This document shows positions 59,276-64,000 of a stretch of DNA of 64,000 nt, in pieces. This stretch comes from Neckera pumila. Lineage: Eukaryota; Streptophyta; Bryopsida; Hypnales; Neckeraceae. The first letter of the stretch is position 1. Every line of letters starts with the position of its first letter. The position numbers and the translations under genes are program-made. The DNA is taken from positions 27,904,913 to 27,968,912 of the forward strand of contig OZ018410.1 in the NCBI GenBank assembly GCA_963969595.1. The letters run 5' to 3'. The notes under the pieces were generated by a model. It was not told the DNA's origin and ran no database searches. It saw only the letters and a list, made by a program, of their open reading frames with translations.

Positions 59276-60052
59276 CTACATTTTCCCTAAATCGAGTTGT
59301 TTCGCCGCCTTGGACTTTCGAAACGCACGTCCGAGTGACAGTTGCTTGAAGCTGCGGGAGGACGATGACTGGCGCAGAATTGTGGGAATCATCGCACTGT
59401 AAGACCTTCGGATTTGAAGCTTCTCCGACGCGGGAGGGGGCTTCAGCTCCGAGGAGTGCTGGACGTGCCAAGCCGACTCGCGCGGTCCAGGAAGAGTCGT
59501 CTCGTTGTTGAGGTCGAAGTACTCGATGTCCTCGAAGCGACGTGTCGATGGCGGCGTTCGGGTCATGTAAGGAGAAGGGGAGAAGCCTGTGTTTCGCCGA
59601 CTGAAACTAGGTTCGGAGAAAGTAGATTCGTACGAGGTAGAAGAGTATGGTGTACTTGGATGATCGAACGAACTCATGGCATCCGAGTCGTAGCTGCACC
59701 CGTCGAGATCCTCCACAGGGAACAACATGCCGCTGTGTTCTATAACTCGTTGCGCTTCAGAGGTGAAGCACGCCGCTGCGATCATCGATTTCCTTCGTAA
59801 TCTGTTCAGCTTCTTAAGGATCTTTTCCACGAGCTGCGCCTGCACCACTACGGGCGGTTCTGGCTCAAAAGTGTTGAAATCCGGTGCCTCGGTCGGCTTG
59901 CGAACGCCGGGAGGAGGGCGGAGCGGACTCATCCATGTTTCATACTTAGGCGGCTTAGCCGGCACAATTTCCGCAATTGGTGTACCCGGAGCTGCTTCCC
60001 ACTTGTATGGAATGGAAACGGGAGAGCTCGGGATTTCATACTCTTGCTTCAT
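59276..60052 (-). CDS. DUF688-family plant protein
   Basis: Single-exon 258-aa protein of a plant-specific family without known biochemical function. The family signature is at the N-terminus: IPSSPVSIPYKWEAAPGTPI at residues 7-26 (compare the usual P-F-x-W-E-x-x-P-G-x-P pattern), followed by a proline-rich stretch at about 33-56. A short basic helix (VEKILKKLNRLRRKSM, 75-90) and a Ser/Thr/Pro-rich, probably disordered middle (120-175) come next. A basic C-terminal tail holds SRSFKQLSLGRAFRKSK (232-248). No membrane segment or signal peptide is visible. The ATG at 60050-60052 immediately precedes the family motif. Confidence is high for a real gene, moderate for the family name. Confidence 0.82.
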   Translation of the reverse strand: MKQEYEIPSSPVSIPYKWEAAPGTPIAEIVPAKPPKYETWMSPLRPPPGVRKPTEAPDFNTFEPEPPVVVQAQLVEKILKKLNRLRRKSMIAAACFTSEAQRVIEHSGMLFPVEDLDGCSYDSDAMSSFDHPSTPYSSTSYESTFSEPSFSRRNTGFSPSPYMTRTPPSTRRFEDIEYFDLNNETTLPGPRESAWHVQHSSELKPPPASEKLQIRRSYSAMIPTILRQSSSSRSFKQLSLGRAFRKSKAAKQLDLGKM

Positions 60053-62805
60053 CGCTAACCCTTTCGCATTCTAAGTAACACTTTGATAGTGATAAAACTG
60101 TCCTTCTCAAAATGGTCCGCAGCCTGGCACTCTCATAACCGTCTTGTAACCGTCACCTACATCTATCAAACTGCCAGGTAAACTTTAGGAAGATCTGTTG
60201 CGGGCGCTCGCAATTTCGCATCGGCAGCAGACTCTGGAGAACATTCGAGGTTAAATTGTTATGACAGCGAACAGGATCTGAAGGTGAACTCGTACGCTCC
60301 CCGAAGTCGATAATCGACTAGAAACTCCTCGTGACTTTCATCACTGTCGGCACGTAAGAGAAAAAATTAGTTAGGAATTTTAAAGGAACAACCACCGGAC
60401 ACCAGGAATTTAAGAGGACACAAAAATCTGGAATTGAACCACAGATGTATCCCTCCAAAAGATCGACGATCTCAAATATTTACATGGTTAAAAATCTCGG
60501 TGCATTTGTTCACAACAAGTGACCCATCTTAAATCAGTCTATGATAACATCGAAGCAGGTTTTAATGCAAGATGCTCAAGACATAACAAAGCAGATTTTC
60601 AGTGTAAGATGCTCAAAAAGAACCATACACAAAAAGACAGTCGCAAACTACTCACCTTCAAGCAAACCGGACAATGTCCTTTCCTCATAAGAGGGCTTCA
60701 ACGTGCAACAAATCAAGAACCATCTGCAACGTCGAAGAGGCAACCTGACTAGTGCGAATGGCGTCAAGAACCACTGATTTATGGAGAATAGGAAGGAGAA
60801 TTTTTTAATCTTCGGAGTAGTTACTCAGCAGCGGTTTGCTCTTTCCTTTGTACCATGTGACAATACGGTCCTAAGCTCTTGAAAGGTGTCGGAAGAGCAA
60901 GAGTAAGATGATCTGAACTGCGAGGAAAAGACTGAAACGTATTCTCAAGGCTGATATAGAGATTTGAGACGCACGAACACACACGTTGGGCAACACTCAA
61001 ATTACGGCAAGGAAATGAGGCAGAGAAGGAGGGAAAATAATCAAACTTGACGCCACGCACATTAACGAGCACACGAGTGTCCGTCCAGTGACTGCGGCGA
61101 TGTTGGAGGACCCCGTGACTATCGCTTTCTACACAGAGCAAGACCTCGATGAAAATACGCTCTCCAGTTTGTTTATATATTTTTAGAACAAATGAAATGA
61201 AATTCAGTGCAGGAGGTCACGTTACAAGTACGGTTCGCTCGTTCAGGACTTCAGGCACTCAGCGAAATACGACCCGTGTCAGTCGTTCCACTTTTGCGAA
61301 TCGAATCGGCGGAACCTACAGCTGTGGAACGGAAGTGCAGCCGTCCTCCAAATCCTCGGGTCTTTTTGCAGCCGCAGTCAATATAGTCTATGATTGTTCG
61401 TTGCGGACTCTCGGGTGACGCCTATTTGCGGTAAGACTCTGCCAAGGACACACATGGCGCACACCATAACGCACCAGCCATCAGAGAAACTAATGGCGCA
61501 ATTTTAGAATAGATTCCTAGACTCGAACAGTGCTTCTTTAATTAGCAAACTATCGCGAGAATCGACAAAATATTTGATTCAGCAAATATGAAAGAAATTC
61601 ACGAACAGAAATGTTACAAATAGCCAGATTTCATACAATATACTTGATCTAAATCTTTTACAATTCGTTCCGAAATATTAGAAGCAACGCAGTAGCGACC
61701 AAAAAAAGAAGTGCAAAATTCGCCATAATTGGTAGCCTCAACCAAATTCCGGACGGAAGCCACGCCGCAACTTATTTTTTGAAAAACGAACGGAAAACTC
61801 TGCGCGCGAGGCCGTCGGTCAAATTCCTGTCCCATGTTGCTTTCCACCCGTCAAGGTCAGATCAGTCCTTTACCAAGAAAAGCGAGGCGAAGTGCACCAA
61901 GTCTGCATCGATTGAAAGCCATCACGAAGCCTTGCATTTATGGACTCTGTTTCTGTGTCAGATGGCCGATGGAGTTTCGCTCTGGACAGTACTGATTCCG
62001 GAACTGTGAGAGAGCCCTACGACAACCCCGAGGAATGTATGGAGGACCCCGATTACAAGGGCATCGCATCTGCGGAGTTCCGGAACATGCAAATCTCAAA
62101 GTCGGCGCTACAGTAATCCGCAGCCTGGTTGTTCGAATTCGCAAGAGGGAGGGAGCTCGATGATGGCTGAGTGAAAACATGAAACCAACTGAATGTGTAA
62201 CCGTGAGTGTAACTGCAACCCAGGCTGCCCTGATTTTTGTTTTTGTTTTTACAAAAATTGAAAGAGTTCAATTGCAGAAGAAACAATAGAGAAAATATGA
62301 TTGACCCCCTTATTGTCCCAGCCAAGAGTAAATGTAAAAATTATCCCTTATTTTGCTCCATGTAAATTTTGTATTTCTTCACCTCTCCTTACTAATTTGG
62401 GGCCTCTGATGGCAAATAAATTCAGAATTTGCAAATTTTATCATAGGTGACATATAATAGTTTCACTGTTTTCTCTAAAGATAGAATACAGGGCAATAAA
62501 GGGGTCAATCCTCCTTTGCCAGAAAATACACCTTGGCCATTAGAGCTACACCTTGGCCATTAGAGCTACAGTGATTTATATTGTCGCAAAATTAGTGTCT
62601 TTTTAAGTCACAAAATTAGTGTCTTTTTAAGTTTTATCTTTTCAAAGGTAAAATGGCAGTATTTCAGCTTATGCTAATCTCAATGTATTCTCAAGGGTAG
62701 AATACCATATCTGGCTACTATGATTTGCAAAAATGTATGGAGAAAACAAATATTTTGAGGAAATATTTTTTATTTTTAGCATTTTTCAAATTTATTTTTT
62801 CAAAT
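60053..62805. other. Gene-like composition but no recognisable gene
   Basis: GC content stays moderate up to about 62200, so part is probably leader and promoter of the DUF688 gene. Frames of 70-106 codons (60821-61141 minus, 61149-61418 plus, 61779-62009 plus, 62053-62325 minus) show no domain. From 62300 the DNA turns AT-rich. Confidence 0.4.
62530..62632. repeat. Two adjacent short tandem duplications
   Basis: A 21-bp unit ('acaccttggccattagagct' plus one base) is repeated twice in tandem near 62530-62571. Shortly after, a ~25-bp unit ('caaaattagtgtctttttaa') is repeated twice near 62585-62632. Confidence 0.8.
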
Positions 62806-62809
62806 TTAA

Positions 62810-63742
62810 CCCCTAAAGGTTTTTGACTATGTTTTCACCAAAATCGCTCCAAAACTGCCATTTCTAATACAAGTACCAAATTTTAGAAAAAAAATATTTT
62901 TGAACACATGTAACCATAGGATCTTCTAGTACACTAGTTTAAGAAGATGTGGAAAAAATTTCAGAATTTTTCACCATGTAGATTGCAAGATAATAGCGTT
63001 GAATTGACAAAATCCTTTTTTAATCACTGCAAAAATCCGGGCTACTGCCCTTCACAAGGTCACATTTGTATGAAAAATGTCCAAAATGGTGGTTACTCTT
63101 TGGATTCATTCTTCAAGGCAAGTTGGATACATGCTTGAAAATTTTCAGATCATTTGGAATTGTATAACATATAGGAAAAAAATAGTAAATAGGACGAGGT
63201 AGAGAATGATTCAAAATATTGAATTGTCAAGAATTTAATTATGGAATTGAAAAATGCCAATCCCAGCGGTTGTAATGTTGTAATAAACAATATACACCCC
63301 AAGTTTTTTTGTTTTATTCAAAAATATTGAAAATTGAGTTAGATAAAGGACTTCAAAGTTTATTTTAGTGTAGAGATTCCATAACTACCCTCCAACTAAG
63401 AATCCTCATAACTTTTGACTCGTTAATCCAAATGGAATGATTAAAAGCTTTCCAAGTATATATAAATCTATAAAATCAATTCCAAATTTTAATTTTTCAA
63501 AAAATTATTTTTTAAAGAATTTTTTTGAGCTTCTTGGGCTGCCCGCCAAACGCAAAAAATTACATATCATGCAATAACTTTTTATTCAAAAAGTCAAAAG
63601 TTATGAAAATTATTGGGCCTTGAAGCTACTCCTTGGGCACATCTTGTATGAAAATTTCAAAGAAAAAAATTAAAATTTCCATTGGTAGTGAGCTACCCAA
63701 AATTGCTATGTTGCCAAAAAATGGTGTTTGGTCCTTTAGGGG
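62810..63742 (+). mobile_element. TTAA-type (piggyBac-like) non-autonomous element, 933 bp, intact ends
   Basis: It starts CCCCTAAAGG and ends CCTTTAGGGG with perfect TTAA at 62806-62809 and 63743-63746. It is the sister copy of 49832-50765. The only frames are short and incidental. Confidence 0.86.
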
Positions 63743-63746
63743 TTAA

Positions 63747-64000
63747 TTGAATATTTGGCATAAAGTATTGATCTTTAATAACCAAATATGGCAGTGTCAT
63801 CTACAAAATGGTTGTCAATAAATTTTATTTTATTTTTGAAATCAATATAAAACACAAATATTTCATTGTGATATACCAAATCTATTTTATACGATTACTT
63901 GGTATATTGCAAATAGTCAGACTTTGCTAAGTTATTGTTATTGTCACCAACAAAACTAGTGTCACTGGTTTTTGTTTCATTTTGGAAAGTAGTATAACTC
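63747..64000. other. AT-rich intergenic DNA at window end
   Basis: Nothing recognisable. Confidence 0.5.

Noticed and set aside
60425..60500. Possible tRNA remnant (ggttcaattc-like T-arm on the minus strand)
   Set aside because: The surrounding stem gives an 11-base loop and no D-arm, anticodon arm or acceptor stem can be formed.
60821..61141. 106-codon minus-strand frame upstream of the DUF688 gene
   Set aside because: No recognisable domain or conserved motif, and it may be leader sequence of the DUF688 gene; not strong enough to call a gene.

Overview
The window looks like nuclear DNA of a land plant. All five recognisable genes are plant-type nuclear genes: a nucleoporin NUP35, a zinc transporter of the MTP12/ZnT5-7 type, a CUE-domain protein, a G-type lectin receptor kinase and a DUF688 protein. 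A sixth locus holds exons of an ABC1K (UbiB-like) kinase. GC-richer, intron-poor genes lie in very AT-rich, repeat-laden DNA. I saw no rRNA, tRNA or CRISPR array and no intact transposase, reverse transcriptase or integrase. A non-seed plant is possible, but I cannot fix the species.

Layout. 1-6.2 kb: truncated and complete TTAA-flanked elements, a CACTA-type MITE and a little low-copy DNA. 6.6-8.9 kb: NUP35 (minus, 3 exons), with three diverged ~325-bp tandem units on its 5' side. 10-16 kb: AT-rich repeats. 16.1-18.85 kb: the zinc transporter (plus), whose promoter carries a hAT-type MITE and a G-box. 20-25.4 kb: MITEs in AT-rich DNA. 26.2-27.0 kb: the CUE protein (minus). 27.6-52.5 kb: about 25 kb without a recognisable gene, filled with TTAA elements, a ~145-bp satellite in four blocks, a ~205-bp tandem repeat and several MITEs. 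52.6-55.2 kb: a lectin receptor kinase broken by one stop codon. 57.3-58.6 kb: orphan ABC1K exons. 59.3-60.05 kb: the DUF688 gene (minus). 62.8-63.7 kb: another TTAA element.

The genes do not form a pathway; they are independent single genes. The strongest unusual signal is the mobile DNA. At least eight near-complete, 0.90-0.93-kb non-coding elements start CCCCTAAAG, end CTTTAGGGG and lie at TTAA targets, as piggyBac-type transposons do. In the five copies checked for it, strongly diverged subfamilies keep a three-beat CTGCCC-like motif at the same spacing (140-144 then 153-154 bp). Five hAT-type MITEs of two families carry 8-bp target duplications (four perfect, one with a single mismatch), and one sits inside a satellite monomer. 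Two MITEs with CACTA ends have unusually long inverted repeats.
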